Assembly: GCA_023428785.1 (NCBI GenBank)
Contig: JAEYWU010000067.1
Span: 1 to 64,000, forward strand
Direction: 5' to 3'
Source of the DNA: Pseudomonadota bacterium
Lineage (GTDB): Bacteria > Pseudomonadota > Alphaproteobacteria > Caulobacterales > Caulobacteraceae
Length of the DNA stretch: 64,000 nt
In this document: positions 34,225 through 43,130 of the stretch, piece by piece
Numbering within the stretch: position 1 is the first letter of the stretch
Layout: each line of letters opens with the position of its first letter
Translations under genes and position numbers: made by a program
The notes under the pieces: generated by a model
Told to the model about the DNA's origin: nothing
The model's input: only the letters and a program-made list of their open reading frames with translations
The model's database searches: none

Positions 34225-35388
34225 ATGAGCATTCCCTTCGCCCCCCAATCGATGGATTTCGGCCTCGGCGAGAACGCTGACGCGATCCGTGAGACCACCG
34301 CCCGCTGGGCCGCCGACCGGCTGGCGCCGCGCGCCGCCGAGATCGACGAGACCAACAAGTTTGCTCGCGACCTCTGGCCAGAGATGGGCGAGCTGGGCCT
34401 CCACGGCATCACCGTCGAGGAAGAGTTCGGCGGCCTCGGCATGGGCTATCTCGAGCATGTCGTGGCGATGGAGGAGGTGTCCCGCGCCTCGGCCTCGATC
34501 GGCCTCAGCTACGGCGCCCACTCAAACCTCTGCGTCAACCAGATCCGTCGCTGGGGCACGCCCGAGCAGAAGCAGAAATACCTGCCCAAGCTGATCTCGG
34601 GCGAACATCTCGGCTCGCTGGCCATGTCAGAGGCCGGCTCGGGTTCGGACGTCATGTCAATGCGCACCCGCGCCGACAAGAAGGGCGACCGCTACATTCT
34701 GAACGGCACCAAGTTCTGGATCACCAACTCCCCGACCGCCGACACCCTGGTGGTCTACGCCAGGACGGGCGAGGGCAACGGCGGCGTCACCACCTTTCTC
34801 ATCGAGAAGGGGATGAAGGGCTTCAGCGTCTCGAAGAAGCTCGACAAGATGGGCATGCGCGGCTCCGACACCGCCGAGCTGGTGTTCGAGGACTGCGAAG
34901 TCCCCGAAGAGAACGTCATGGGCGGCGAAGGCCGCGGCGCGGCGGTTCTCATGTCGGGCCTCGACTATGAGCGCACCGTGCTGGCGGGCGGCCCACTGGG
35001 CATCATGCAGGCGGCCCTCGACGTCGTCCTGCCCTACGTTCGGGACCGCAAGCAGTTCGGCAAGGCGATCGGCTCGTTCCAGCTGATGCAGGCCAAGGTC
35101 GCCGACATGTACGTCGCCCTCAACTCGGCCCGAACCTACGTCTATGCCGTGGCGCGCGCCTGCGACGCCGGGCAGACCACCCGCTATGACGCCGCCGGCG
35201 CGATCCTGCTGGCCTCGGAGAACGCCGTGAAGGTCTCGCTGGAAGCCGTCCAGGCTCTCGGCGGCGCCGGCTACACCAAGGAATGGCCGGTCGAGCGGCT
35301 GGTCCGCGACGCCAAGCTTTATGACATCGGCGCCGGCACTAACGAAATCCGCCGCTTCCTGATCGGCCGGGAACTGCTCGGGGCGTGA
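34225..35388 (+). CDS. Acyl-CoA dehydrogenase, isovaleryl-CoA dehydrogenase type
   Basis: A 387-residue FAD enzyme. Family motifs are present: [18 protein letters not shown] (about 50-70), [11 protein letters not shown] (about 131-141), FWITNSP (about 163) and the C-terminal [16 protein letters not shown] (about 345). The catalytic Glu in [17 protein letters not shown] (about 250) sits in the position used by isovaleryl-CoA dehydrogenases rather than the medium-chain position, which points to leucine breakdown. No methylcrotonyl-CoA carboxylase genes are adjacent, so the pathway assignment rests on this residue alone. Its stop overlaps the next start. Confidence 0.88.
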   Translation: MSIPFAPQSMDFGLGENADAIRETTARWAADRLAPRAAEIDETNKFARDLWPEMGELGLHGITVEEEFGGLGMGYLEHVVAMEEVSRASASIGLSYGAHSNLCVNQIRRWGTPEQKQKYLPKLISGEHLGSLAMSEAGSGSDVMSMRTRADKKGDRYILNGTKFWITNSPTADTLVVYARTGEGNGGVTTFLIEKGMKGFSVSKKLDKMGMRGSDTAELVFEDCEVPEENVMGGEGRGAAVLMSGLDYERTVLAGGPLGIMQAALDVVLPYVRDRKQFGKAIGSFQLMQAKVADMYVALNSARTYVYAVARACDAGQTTRYDAAGAILLASENAVKVSLEAVQALGGAGYTKEWPVERLVRDAKLYDIGAGTNEIRRFLIGRELLGA

Positions 35389-35675
35389 TCCGGCTCGCGG
35401 TCCTCTTCGGACTGGGGCTGGCGGCCTTTGTCGCCTCGGCGGTGGTGGCCAACTTCGCCCTGGCGCGCCTTCGTGAACTTCATGCCCGGCGGCTCATCCG
35501 CGAAGAGGTGCCGTCCGAGGAGACCGGCACGGACGGCTGGCGCGTGGCCAGCTTCCTCTGGCAGGTCCGCGTGCCGCTCAACTGCAAGGCCGCGCGCCGG
35601 CTTGTTGATCTGTTCCGCGGGCTCCAGGTGCTCGCCGGCGGCCTCATGGTCTGGGGACTGCTCTCGGTCGGCTGA
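35385..35675 (+). CDS. Small membrane protein of unknown function
   Basis: A 96-residue protein with a hydrophobic N-terminal segment (about 3-24), a polar region with [21 protein letters not shown], and a second hydrophobic segment at the C-terminus (about 78-95). It begins in the stop of the acyl-CoA dehydrogenase gene and ends in the start of the GNAT gene, so it is part of a three-gene coupled set. I do not recognise a family; a topology with both ends on the same side is likely. Confidence 0.65.
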   Translation: MIRLAVLFGLGLAAFVASAVVANFALARLRELHARRLIREEVPSEETGTDGWRVASFLWQVRVPLNCKAARRLVDLFRGLQVLAGGLMVWGLLSVG

Positions 35676-36166
35676 TGGATCAGATCCGTCCCCTGACCCT
35701 GGCTGATCTCCCGGTGGCCCTGACACTTCAGGCCCAATGCTATCCGCCCGCAATTCGGGATGGGGAGGCGGCCTTCGCCAGCCGCATTGTCCAAGCGCCA
35801 GACTGGTGCTGGACCATCGAGAGCCACGGCCGCATGGACGCCTATCTGCTCAGCCATCCGTGGCCGAGCCTGTCTCCTCCCTCACCCGACACGGTCCTTA
35901 CCTCCGCCGAAGGCGACTGCTGGTACATCCACGACCTGTCCATCGCGCCTCATGCGAGAGGCGAGGGGCTCGCCCGACCACTTCTGGCTGCTTGCCTTGA
36001 GGCCCATTCGGACATCTCCCGTTCCGAACTGGTGGCTGTCCCGGGCGCCGAGCCGGTCTGGCTTCGACTGGGCTGGCACAGGGTGACAGACCTTTCCTCG
36101 GCTCTGTCCGCCAAGGTGGCGGGCTATGGCGATGGATCGGTTTACATGGCGCGCGAATGGATCTGA
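35675..36166 (+). CDS. GNAT family N-acetyltransferase
   Basis: A 163-residue GNAT protein. The acetyl-CoA-binding signature is LSIAPHARGEGLARPLLAACLE (about 90-110), with the R-G-x-G-x-A core. The preceding strands (DCWYIHDLSIAP) fit the fold. The C-terminal half contains WLRLGWHRVTD, typical of the substrate side. The acceptor is unknown. It overlaps the preceding small gene by one base and is followed by a 342-base gap. Confidence 0.85.
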   Translation: MDQIRPLTLADLPVALTLQAQCYPPAIRDGEAAFASRIVQAPDWCWTIESHGRMDAYLLSHPWPSLSPPSPDTVLTSAEGDCWYIHDLSIAPHARGEGLARPLLAACLEAHSDISRSELVAVPGAEPVWLRLGWHRVTDLSSALSAKVAGYGDGSVYMAREWI

Positions 36167-36508
36167 TCGCGGGCGCCCGTTTTCTGGCGCGCTAGCCAGC
36201 GGAATTCGTAGCAATGCCGGCTGGGGGCGCGGCGACTTATCCCCGCAAGACAGGGCGCGGATAGCCTGTCCTCATGATCTCGCCGATCTCGCTCGCCAAC
36301 CTCCCTGCCTGTCGGTCCTGTCAGTGCTCGCGCGGGCAGGCAGACATCCGTGAGGCTGCTGATGCTCCTGAAGCTGTCTGTTCGAGAGCCTCATGACGCA
36401 GCGGACCGCTGGCGCGGCTGGCATCTGTGTCGCGGTTGAAAGGCATGACATCCGCCGCGACGCGGTTCCCTAGCGACGACTCGCGCCGATTAGGGTTTAT
36501 AAGGACCA
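36167..36508. other. 342-base gap without a convincing gene
   Basis: The stretch between the GNAT stop and the glycosyltransferase start holds only short open frames without ribosome sites. One 40-codon frame (36273-36395) with three Cys is seen but has no GGAG-type signal. The last bases, TTTATAAGGACCA, give a ribosome site AAGGA 4 bases before ATG 36509. A promoter for that gene should lie here, but I found no clear -35/-10 pair. Confidence 0.5.
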
Positions 36509-37483
36509 ATGCCGCTGACGATCCTCTACATCGCTGAAGCTGACCCGATGGCCGCCGTGATGTCATCGGGCGTGCTCGCCCAGATGGTCGAGGAGGCGCC
36601 GGATGCGCGCTTCACTATCGTCGGGTCCGCCGAGAGCGCGCCGCTGTTTCGCGACACTCCCGGTCTCGACCGTCTGATCGTCCTGCCCGGCGAAGGCACC
36701 GCCGCCTGGATCAAACTCTGGGACCGACTGAAGGCGCGGCGATGGAGCGTCGTCGTCGACATGCGGGGATCGCGCCTTTCCGGCTGGCTCAAGCGCGACA
36801 AGCGCGCGGTCCGCAAGCCCGACGATGAGCCGATACACGCCGTCGAATCCGCCGCGCGAGTGCTTCAGCTTGACACCCCGCCCTCGCCGCGCCTGTTCTT
36901 TAGCGAAGAGACAAAAGCCGAGGCTGACGCCCTGATTGCGGATCGGCCCGGCCCGGTCCTGGCGCTCGGACCCGGCGTCGACTGGATCGGCAAGCGCTGG
37001 CCGTCGGAGCGCTTCACCAAGGTCGCCGCCGCCATGCTCGGCGATACGGGCCCTATGGCCGGAGGCCGGCTGATGCTGGTCGGAAACGCCGTCGACCGGG
37101 ATGCGGCCCATACCATTCGCTTCGCGGTCTCGCGGGACCGGGTCATCGAGCTTCAGGGCAAGCTGGACCTGCTGCAGACCGCAGCGGCCCTGCGCCATGC
37201 CCGCATGTTCGTCGGCGGCGATTCGATCTGGACCCAGCTGGCGGTTGCGGCGGGTGTGCCGGCGCTCGGCGTCTACGGCCCGTCCGATGAACGCCTCACG
37301 CGCCCCTGGACCGGCATGGCCGTGAGGGGCTCTCGCTCTGTCGAAGAGTTTCGCGCCATCGATCCGGGCCTGAACCAGCACATCCAGCACATGATGGACG
37401 TGCCGGTAGAGCCGGTGACCGCAGCCGCTCTCAAGCTGTTTCACAAGACCGAGACGCCTGTACTGGAGCCGGCCCATGGCTGA
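36509..37483 (+). CDS. Glycosyltransferase family 9 (heptosyltransferase-like)
   Basis: A 324-residue GT-B fold protein of family 9, the ADP-heptose:LPS heptosyltransferase family. The nucleotide-sugar-binding C-terminal half has LALGPGVDWIGKRWPSERF (about 150-170) and the FVGGDSIWTQLAVAAGVPALGVYGP segment (about 235-260), both standard GT9 marks. The N-terminus reads LYIAEADPMAAVMSSGVL. It probably adds a sugar to lipopolysaccharide at the inner membrane face. It overlaps the dihydroorotase gene by 8 bases, with no evident metabolic link. Confidence 0.85.
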   Translation: MPLTILYIAEADPMAAVMSSGVLAQMVEEAPDARFTIVGSAESAPLFRDTPGLDRLIVLPGEGTAAWIKLWDRLKARRWSVVVDMRGSRLSGWLKRDKRAVRKPDDEPIHAVESAARVLQLDTPPSPRLFFSEETKAEADALIADRPGPVLALGPGVDWIGKRWPSERFTKVAAAMLGDTGPMAGGRLMLVGNAVDRDAAHTIRFAVSRDRVIELQGKLDLLQTAAALRHARMFVGGDSIWTQLAVAAGVPALGVYGPSDERLTRPWTGMAVRGSRSVEEFRAIDPGLNQHIQHMMDVPVEPVTAAALKLFHKTETPVLEPAHG

Positions 37484-38810
37484 GACCTATGACCTGATCG
37501 TTCGCGGCGGCGAGGTGATCAATCACGCCGGGCGCGGCATGGCCGACGTCGGCATCCGCGACGGCCGCATCCTTCGGATTGGCGATCTGGGCCAGGCCTC
37601 GGCTGGCGAGGTGGTGGACGCCTCGGGCCTGCTGGTCATGCCGGGCGTCATCGACACCCAGGTCCACTTTCGTGAGCCGGGCCTAGAGTGGAAGGAAGAT
37701 CTCGAAAGCGGAAGCCGCGCGGCGGTGCTCGGCGGCGTCGTCGCAGTGTTCGAGATGCCGAACACCGAGCCCACCACGACCGATCCGGCCGCCCTGGCTG
37801 ACAAGCTGGACCGCGCGCACGACCGGATGTGGTGCGACCACGCCTTCTACGTCGGCGGCACGATGGAGAATGTCCAGCATCTGGGCGAGCTGGAGCGTCT
37901 GCACGGCTGCTGCGGGGTCAAGGTCTTCATGGGCGCCTCGACCGGTTCGCTGCTGATTGCCGACGACGAAGGCATCGAGGCCGTGCTGCGCAACGTCAAT
38001 CGCCGCGCCACCTTCCATTCTGAGGATGAGTTCCGCCTGGCCGAGCGCCGGGGCCTGGCCCGGACCGGCGACTGGACCAGCCACTATGAGGTTCGTGACG
38101 CCGAAGCTGCTTTCAGCTCGACCCGCCGTCTCGTGGGTCTGGCCGAGAAGCTCGGCAAGCGCATCCATGTGCTGCACGTCACGACCGCCGAGGAAGTCGC
38201 CTTCCTCGCCGACCACAAAGATGTCTGCACCGTCGAGTTCACGCCCCAGCATCTGACGCTCGAGGCGCCTGAGGCCTATGAGCGCCTCAAGGGTCTGGCC
38301 CAGATGAACCCGCCGATCCGCGAGGCCCGCCATCGCCAGGGGCTGTGGGACGGAATCGCCCAGGGCGTCGCCGACGTCATCGGCTCGGACCACGCCCCGC
38401 ACACGCTTGAGGAAAAGGCGCGACCCTATCCGGCCTCGCCATCAGGCATGCCAGGCGTCCAGACCCTGCTGCCGGTCATGCTGGACCATGTGGCCAAGGG
38501 CCGTCTCAGTCTGGAACGGCTGGTTGACCTGACCTCGGCCGGGGCGCAGCGCGTCTTCCAGATCGCTGGCAAGGGCCGCATGGCCGAGGGCTGGGACGGG
38601 GACCTGACTCTGGTCGATCTCAAGGCGAAGCGGACCCTGACCCACGCCGACATGGCCACGCGCTCCGGCTGGACCCCCTTCGACGGCATGGAGGTCGAGG
38701 GCTATCCTGTCGCCACGATCATCCGGGGCAGGGTGGTGATGCGCGACGGCGAATTGGCCGAGGCCGCCGGCGGCCGCGCGGTCCGCTTCCAGGAAACCCT
38801 CAACGCCTGA
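37476..38810 (+). CDS. pyrC: Dihydroorotase (alphaproteobacterial class I type)
   Basis: A 444-residue amidohydrolase predicted to close carbamoyl-aspartate to dihydroorotate in pyrimidine synthesis. The metal-site strand reads VIDTQVHFREPGLEWKEDL (about 56-74): the usual first His of HxH is Gln, a feature I associate with this alphaproteobacterial branch. EMPNTEPTT, the later His residues (HSEDE, HVLHVTTAEE) and SDHAPHTLEEK are intact. Because one zinc ligand differs, an inactive partner subunit or another cyclic amidase substrate is possible. It ends before a strong hairpin and overlaps the GT9 gene. Confidence 0.82.
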   Translation: MAETYDLIVRGGEVINHAGRGMADVGIRDGRILRIGDLGQASAGEVVDASGLLVMPGVIDTQVHFREPGLEWKEDLESGSRAAVLGGVVAVFEMPNTEPTTTDPAALADKLDRAHDRMWCDHAFYVGGTMENVQHLGELERLHGCCGVKVFMGASTGSLLIADDEGIEAVLRNVNRRATFHSEDEFRLAERRGLARTGDWTSHYEVRDAEAAFSSTRRLVGLAEKLGKRIHVLHVTTAEEVAFLADHKDVCTVEFTPQHLTLEAPEAYERLKGLAQMNPPIREARHRQGLWDGIAQGVADVIGSDHAPHTLEEKARPYPASPSGMPGVQTLLPVMLDHVAKGRLSLERLVDLTSAGAQRVFQIAGKGRMAEGWDGDLTLVDLKAKRTLTHADMATRSGWTPFDGMEVEGYPVATIIRGRVVMRDGELAEAAGGRAVRFQETLNA

Positions 38811-38820
38811 TCGGGCAATG

Positions 38821-38857
38821 AAAAAGGGCCCCGGGATCGCTCCCGGGGCCCTCTCTT
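38821..38857. terminator. Bidirectional terminator between dihydroorotase and Cys-rich protein genes
   Basis: A perfect 11-base-pair stem, GGGCCCCGGGA (38826-38836) and its complement (38841-38851), with a TCGC loop. AAAAA before the stem gives a T-tract on the minus strand, and TCTCTT follows on the plus strand. It serves both convergent genes and should be stronger for the minus-strand one. Confidence 0.88.
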
Positions 38858-38873
38858 CAGGTCTGCTCTGTGA

Positions 38874-40235
38874 TCAGGCGCCCAGCTCGCAGCGGGTGCC
38901 GCCACGCTCTTCAGACACCGCGCAGGTCTGGGACTGCACGAAGGCCGAACGGTCCGGACGCAGCACGGCGATAAAACCCGAGCCGCCTTCGCACTGCAGC
39001 TCGATCACGTCCCCGGCCACGTTCTGACCGCCAGCCTGCTCGGCCGTCAGACGCCCGGCGAAGCGGAAGTCCGAGATGGCGCAGTTGGACAGGCTGGGAC
39101 GATCGCGGGCGACTACGCTCAGGTTGTCGATCAGCATGCCCTTGGTCGTCAGCGAGCAGCCGCCGATGCGGGCCTGGGCCGTGAGGCAGTCGATCTGCTC
39201 AGCCGTACCCGAGGCGTTCGGCAGGAAGGCCACCAGGCCCCACGGACGATCCGAGCACGAGAACTCGACTACGGTGCGGCGATCGCCTTCCAGCTCCTGG
39301 CGGGGCGGGCGGTTGTCGACATAGGCGCAGCCGATCCCGGCCGAGGTCAGGCGAGCCTGCAGTTCCTCGGCGCTCGCGACGGCCACGGCCGTGCTGTCCG
39401 AGAGGGTGCAGCCGCCGGCGATGCCGCCAGCCGCCGAACATTCGATCACTGATTCGAAGGCGTTGCTCGAGTTGGTGCGGACCATGAAGCCCACGCCGTC
39501 CGCGCAGCCGACCTCGTAGTAGCGCTGGCCGGTCGTGCCGTTGGCTCCCACAAAGCGAGCATTGCTGGCAGCACAGCTGCGGCCCGACGGAGCGGCCAGG
39601 GCCGCGACCCAGGCGGCCTGTTCGGCGGCCGGCGAGAACTCGCAGGTTCCGCCCGCGGCAGTCACCTGCAGGCAGGGCATCACATTGCTGACCCCGCCCG
39701 CGGCGCTGACGTCGAACCAGAAGCCGTCAGCCGACGGACAGCCGACCTCATAGCGCTGCTCGCCCGTGCTGGTCGCGCCGACCCAGCGGGCCTGGTCGAC
39801 AGCGCATTCGATGCCGGCGGCTTGGACGTAGGAAGCGACCGAGCCGACCACGTTGGTGTTGGATTCCATGGTGCACTCAGCGCCAACGTCCGCTTCCGGG
39901 TCTTCAGCGCGGCGCGCGGCGACCGAGGCGTTGTTGGCGATGCAGTTCACGACCTGGGCCGGGTCGTTGTCCAGCAGCAGGAAGCCCGCGCCGCCGCGGC
40001 AGCCGACTTCGTACAGGGTCCGGCCATCGCCGTTCCGGCCGATGAAGCGCGCCGTGTCATAGTCGCAACCGAGCCGGTCACGCTGGATGATCATGCGAAC
40101 GTCTTCGTCGATCTCCGTCTGGGTCGGAATGGTTTGCCCGCGGGTCCGGCTCTGCGCCGACGCATCCGCGGGGGCCGTGATGCTCATCAGGGCGATGGCC
40201 GCGCCTGCGATCACGGAAAACAGGGTTTGTCTCAT
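38874..40235 (-). CDS. Secreted protein with five 4-cysteine repeats (453 aa)
   Basis: An exported protein with a signal peptide (MRQTLFSVIAGAAIALMSITAPADASAQS, cleavage near residue 28). The mature part is five tandem repeats of about 77-87 residues, each with four Cys: 57/79/98/121, 144/166/188/198, 221/244/266/276, 303/327/350/360 and 385/415/438/449. Repeats share a pattern CxxxxxRFxGxxxxGxxxYEVGCxxGxGF. All 20 Cys fall in this pattern and none elsewhere, so disulfide-bonded domains are expected. No named family is recognised. ATG 40235 is chosen for the signal peptide. It is divergent from the MBL gene. Confidence 0.85.
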   Translation of the reverse strand: MRQTLFSVIAGAAIALMSITAPADASAQSRTRGQTIPTQTEIDEDVRMIIQRDRLGCDYDTARFIGRNGDGRTLYEVGCRGGAGFLLLDNDPAQVVNCIANNASVAARRAEDPEADVGAECTMESNTNVVGSVASYVQAAGIECAVDQARWVGATSTGEQRYEVGCPSADGFWFDVSAAGGVSNVMPCLQVTAAGGTCEFSPAAEQAAWVAALAAPSGRSCAASNARFVGANGTTGQRYYEVGCADGVGFMVRTNSSNAFESVIECSAAGGIAGGCTLSDSTAVAVASAEELQARLTSAGIGCAYVDNRPPRQELEGDRRTVVEFSCSDRPWGLVAFLPNASGTAEQIDCLTAQARIGGCSLTTKGMLIDNLSVVARDRPSLSNCAISDFRFAGRLTAEQAGGQNVAGDVIELQCEGGSGFIAVLRPDRSAFVQSQTCAVSEERGGTRCELGA

Positions 40236-40356
40236 ATCGGCGAGGGTCCTCGTCTCACAAAGGTGGGCCACGGCTAAGGGCGTCGAGCGCTCCGGGTCAA
40301 GTCACAACCGGTCTAACGCACGCCGGCATCGATCGTCGCGGTGTCGCACATCGATT

Positions 40357-40386
40357 TTGACGCGGAGATGAACAAGGCGCTACAAG
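40357..40386 (+). promoter_or_regulatory. Promoter of the MBL hydrolase-crotonase pair
   Basis: TTGACG (40357-40362), 18 bases, then TACAAG (40381-40386), preceded by GC to give GCTACAAG, close to the Caulobacter housekeeping -10 element. AAGGAG at 40400-40405 follows as ribosome site, 8 bases before the TTG start at 40414. Confidence 0.65.
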
Positions 40387-40413
40387 CAGAAAGTTGCTTA
40401 AGGAGACGGTCTC

Positions 40414-41481
40414 TTGGCCGACGGGACGCCGGACATCGACAAGGTCGCACGGCCTCCACGGGCGGAACTCGTCTATCCGTGCGGGGAGCCGCCTCAGGCT
40501 GGCCAAGCTGTGGAGGTGGCGGACGGTGTGCTGTGGGTGCGGTCTCCGCTTCCCATGGCCTTGGACCACATCAATCTCTGGGCCCTCAGAGATGGAGACG
40601 GCTGGACCATCGTCGACACCGGGTTGAACTTCCCTGCGGCGCGAGAAGGCTGGGAAGCCGTGTTCGAGGAGCCGCTCGGGGGGCGGCCGGTTAAGCAGGT
40701 CATCTGCACCCACATGCATCCCGACCACGTCGGGCTGGCAGGCTGGATGACCGAGCGTTTCGGCGCGCCGCTGCTGATGAGCCGGCTGGAATACATAACG
40801 ATGCGGATGCTGGTGTCCGACACCGGCCCGGCCCCCGAGGAGGCCGCGCGGTTCTATCGGTCATGCGGCTGGAGCGAAGCCCAGATTGCGCAATGGCGCG
40901 AGCGCTACGGGATGTTCGGCAAGGGCGTGAGCTCCCCTCCGGTTTCCTATCGCCGGCTCGAAGCCGGTCAGGTCATCGAGATTGATGGGAAACCATGGCG
41001 GATGATCGGCGGTGATGGGCATTCGCCAGAGCACATCTGCCTGCTACGCGAGGCCGATGGGGTCTTCATTTCGGGCGATCAGCTGCTGCCGCGCATCAGC
41101 TCGAACGTTTCGATCTGGCCGACGGAGCCCGACGCCGACCCTCTGACGGACTGGCTCACCTCGCTGGAGCGATTGAAGTTCGAAGTGCCGGCGGATGTGT
41201 TGGTTCTTCCGGCGCACGGTGAGCCGTTCATGGGCGCGCATGAGCGGCTGGATGCCCTTATCCGCGGCCACGACGTTTCGCTGAAGCGGCTGATCAAGTC
41301 GCTGCGCGAACCGAAGAGAGCCATCGATGTCTTTGGGTCGCTCTTTGCCCGGCCGATCGGGGACAGCCTGCTGGGCATGGCCACCGGCGAGAGCCTGGCC
41401 CATTTGAACTGTCTGGTCCGCAGGGGGCAGGCTGTGAGGGAAACCGACGCCGAAGGCGTCTGGCGCTGGCGCGCCGTCTGA
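40414..41481 (+). CDS. MBL-fold metallo-hydrolase
   Basis: A 355-residue metallo-beta-lactamase-fold protein. The metal motif THMHPDHVGLAG (about 101-112) carries the HxHxDH signature, with later ligands GGDGHSPEHICLL (about 196) and SGDQLLP (about 217). A helical C-terminal domain (about 270-350) is seen in this branch. It starts with TTG, supported by AAGGAG upstream. The next gene begins 7 bases later and encodes a crotonase-fold protein, so a thioesterase or other hydrolase step on a CoA or lactone substrate is plausible but not shown. Confidence 0.85.
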   Translation: MADGTPDIDKVARPPRAELVYPCGEPPQAGQAVEVADGVLWVRSPLPMALDHINLWALRDGDGWTIVDTGLNFPAAREGWEAVFEEPLGGRPVKQVICTHMHPDHVGLAGWMTERFGAPLLMSRLEYITMRMLVSDTGPAPEEAARFYRSCGWSEAQIAQWRERYGMFGKGVSSPPVSYRRLEAGQVIEIDGKPWRMIGGDGHSPEHICLLREADGVFISGDQLLPRISSNVSIWPTEPDADPLTDWLTSLERLKFEVPADVLVLPAHGEPFMGAHERLDALIRGHDVSLKRLIKSLREPKRAIDVFGSLFARPIGDSLLGMATGESLAHLNCLVRRGQAVRETDAEGVWRWRAV

Positions 41482-41488
41482 GGAAACC

Positions 41489-42259
41489 ATGAGCCATATC
41501 AAGACTGAAACGACAGACGGTATCCTGACGATCAGCCTGGATCGCGCGGACAAGAAGAATGCGATCACCCAGGCCATGTACGCGGATCTGGCGGCGGCGG
41601 TGAACGCGGGGCAGGCCGATCCGGCGGTGCGGGTGATCCTTTTCCGGGCCGAGGGCGACAGCTTTTCGGCCGGGAATGACATCGGCGATTTCGCGACCAT
41701 CGCCATGGGGGGAAAGCGCCCGGGTGACATGGCTGTGTTCGAGTTCCTCAAGGCCGTGGCCTATCTCGACAAGCCGGCGGTGGCTTCGGTGAAGGGGCGG
41801 GCGGTCGGCATCGGCCTGACGCTTCTGCTGCATTGCGACCTCGTCGTGGTTTCGGAGGACGCGCTGCTGTCGACGCCGTTTGTGAACCTGGCGCTGGCGC
41901 CGGAGGCGGCTTCGACGCTGCTGCTGCCGATGGTCATCGGCCATCAGCGGGCCTTCGAGATGTTCGCCTTGGGAGAGCCAATCGACGGAAAGACGGCTCA
42001 TGCCTGGGGGCTGGCGAACCGGTGCGTGCCGGCCGATCAGGCGGACGGCGAGGCGCTGCGGCTGGCGCAGGCGCTGGCGGCGCGGGCGCCGGGCTCGCTG
42101 GCGGGCACTAAGAAGCTGATGCGCGATGCGGAGCGGCTTTGGGCCCTGATGCAGCAGGAGGGCGAGGTCTTCGGCGCTCAGATGCTGAGCCCTGAGGCGC
42201 GTGAGGCCTTCACCGCCTTCTTCGAGAAACGGCCCCCGAATTTCGCCTCGGTGGGCTAG
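41489..42259 (+). CDS. Crotonase family protein (enoyl-CoA isomerase-like)
   Basis: A 256-residue crotonase-fold protein with oxyanion-hole segments DSFSAGNDIGDF (about 65-75) and GRAVGIGLTLLLHCD (about 105-119). Both Glu residues needed for hydratase action are absent: the GGGxEL position is GIGLTL and the PE position is PFVNLALAP. The FVNLALAPEA stretch resembles enoyl-CoA isomerases such as PaaG. An isomerase or other thioester reaction is therefore more likely than hydration. It is co-transcribed with the MBL gene. Confidence 0.85.
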   Translation: MSHIKTETTDGILTISLDRADKKNAITQAMYADLAAAVNAGQADPAVRVILFRAEGDSFSAGNDIGDFATIAMGGKRPGDMAVFEFLKAVAYLDKPAVASVKGRAVGIGLTLLLHCDLVVVSEDALLSTPFVNLALAPEAASTLLLPMVIGHQRAFEMFALGEPIDGKTAHAWGLANRCVPADQADGEALRLAQALAARAPGSLAGTKKLMRDAERLWALMQQEGEVFGAQMLSPEAREAFTAFFEKRPPNFASVG

Positions 42260-42603
42260 CGGCGAGGACCAAGGTTCCACGGTGGACGAAATAGTCCGAA
42301 CCTCCGCCGTGGATGCGGGCGTCTGGAACAGGGTGTCGCGTCGCTGAAGCGCGGCGCGAGCAATGCCGGAATGTCAAAGACCGCAAGGCCGGCCCGAAAC
42401 TTCAGTCCATCCTCTCGAAGATCATAGTCAGAGGCCATCCGACGGGGGTCTCGAGCCCTCGATGCCCTACTTTTTTGGGCGAGAAGGTCGGGATTACACG
42501 CCGAAATGTAGACTGTATCGGTCGACACCGGCCGCGCCTCGAAACCCGGCGCTACAATTGCATCTTGGCGTGCGCCGGGTTCGGCCTTAAGGGGCCGCCT
42601 CCC
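42260..42603. other. 344-base gap with a candidate promoter
   Basis: No gene is convincing here. A 90-codon minus-strand frame (42256-42528) ends in Arg/Pro-rich sequence and has no good ribosome site. GCTACAATT at 42551-42559 matches the Caulobacter-type -10 element and could start a transcript at about 42565 for the GNAT gene at 42604, but no -35 is visible. A small hairpin (GCCC / GGGC around a T-run) lies near 42465-42482. Confidence 0.4.
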
Positions 42604-43089
42604 ATGACCGACGTCGCCCTGCAGCCCGCGATCATCGCCGAAGAGACGCCGTTCGACGCGGCGGCGATCGAGCGCGTGGTGGATGCGGCCTTCGGGCCGG
42701 GCCGGTTCGTCAAGACGGCGGAGCGCCTGCGGGAAGGCTCCGAGCCGATCGCCGGGCTGGTCGCGCGGGCCGGGCGCGAGCTGATCGGCTCGGTTCGCCT
42801 GTGGCCGATTACGGTCGGCGAGGTTCCGGCGGCATTCCTCGGCCCTATCGCGGTGGAGGCCGAATGGCGCAGCGGGCGGATCGGGGCGGCGCTGGTCGAG
42901 GCCTGTATCGAACGGGCGCGGACGCTAGGCTTCGCAGGCATTCTGCTGGTGGGTGACGCGCCGTATTTCGGGCGGTTCGGTTTCGAGGCCGCGCCGCTGG
43001 CGAGCCTGCCGGGGCCGGTGGATCAGCGCCGGGTCCTATGGCTGAGCCTGGATGGATCGGTCGGCGAAGGGCCGGTCGCGCGCGACTGA
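42604..43089 (+). CDS. GNAT family N-acetyltransferase (YhbS-like)
   Basis: A 161-residue GNAT protein of the YhbS type. The acetyl-CoA segment is LGPIAVEAEWRSGRIGAALVEACIERA (about 80-105) and the YhbS-like PYFGRFGFEAAP motif (about 120-132) follows. ATG 42604 follows GGGGCCGCCTCCC, a weak ribosome signal. It heads a string of plus-strand genes up to 46633, although the next gene starts 41 bases later. The acceptor is unknown. Confidence 0.85.
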   Translation: MTDVALQPAIIAEETPFDAAAIERVVDAAFGPGRFVKTAERLREGSEPIAGLVARAGRELIGSVRLWPITVGEVPAAFLGPIAVEAEWRSGRIGAALVEACIERARTLGFAGILLVGDAPYFGRFGFEAAPLASLPGPVDQRRVLWLSLDGSVGEGPVARD

Positions 43090-43130
43090 AAGCCCTTGCC
43101 GTTCGGCGGCGGGCCTTCCACCTTCCGGAC

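Noticed and set aside
36273..36395. 40-codon plus-strand frame with a CxxCxC pattern
   Set aside because: No ribosome site and too short to distinguish from chance.
42256..42528. 90-codon minus-strand frame in the gap before the GNAT gene
   Set aside because: C-terminal half is Arg/Pro-rich, no ribosome site, and it overlaps the end of the crotonase gene.
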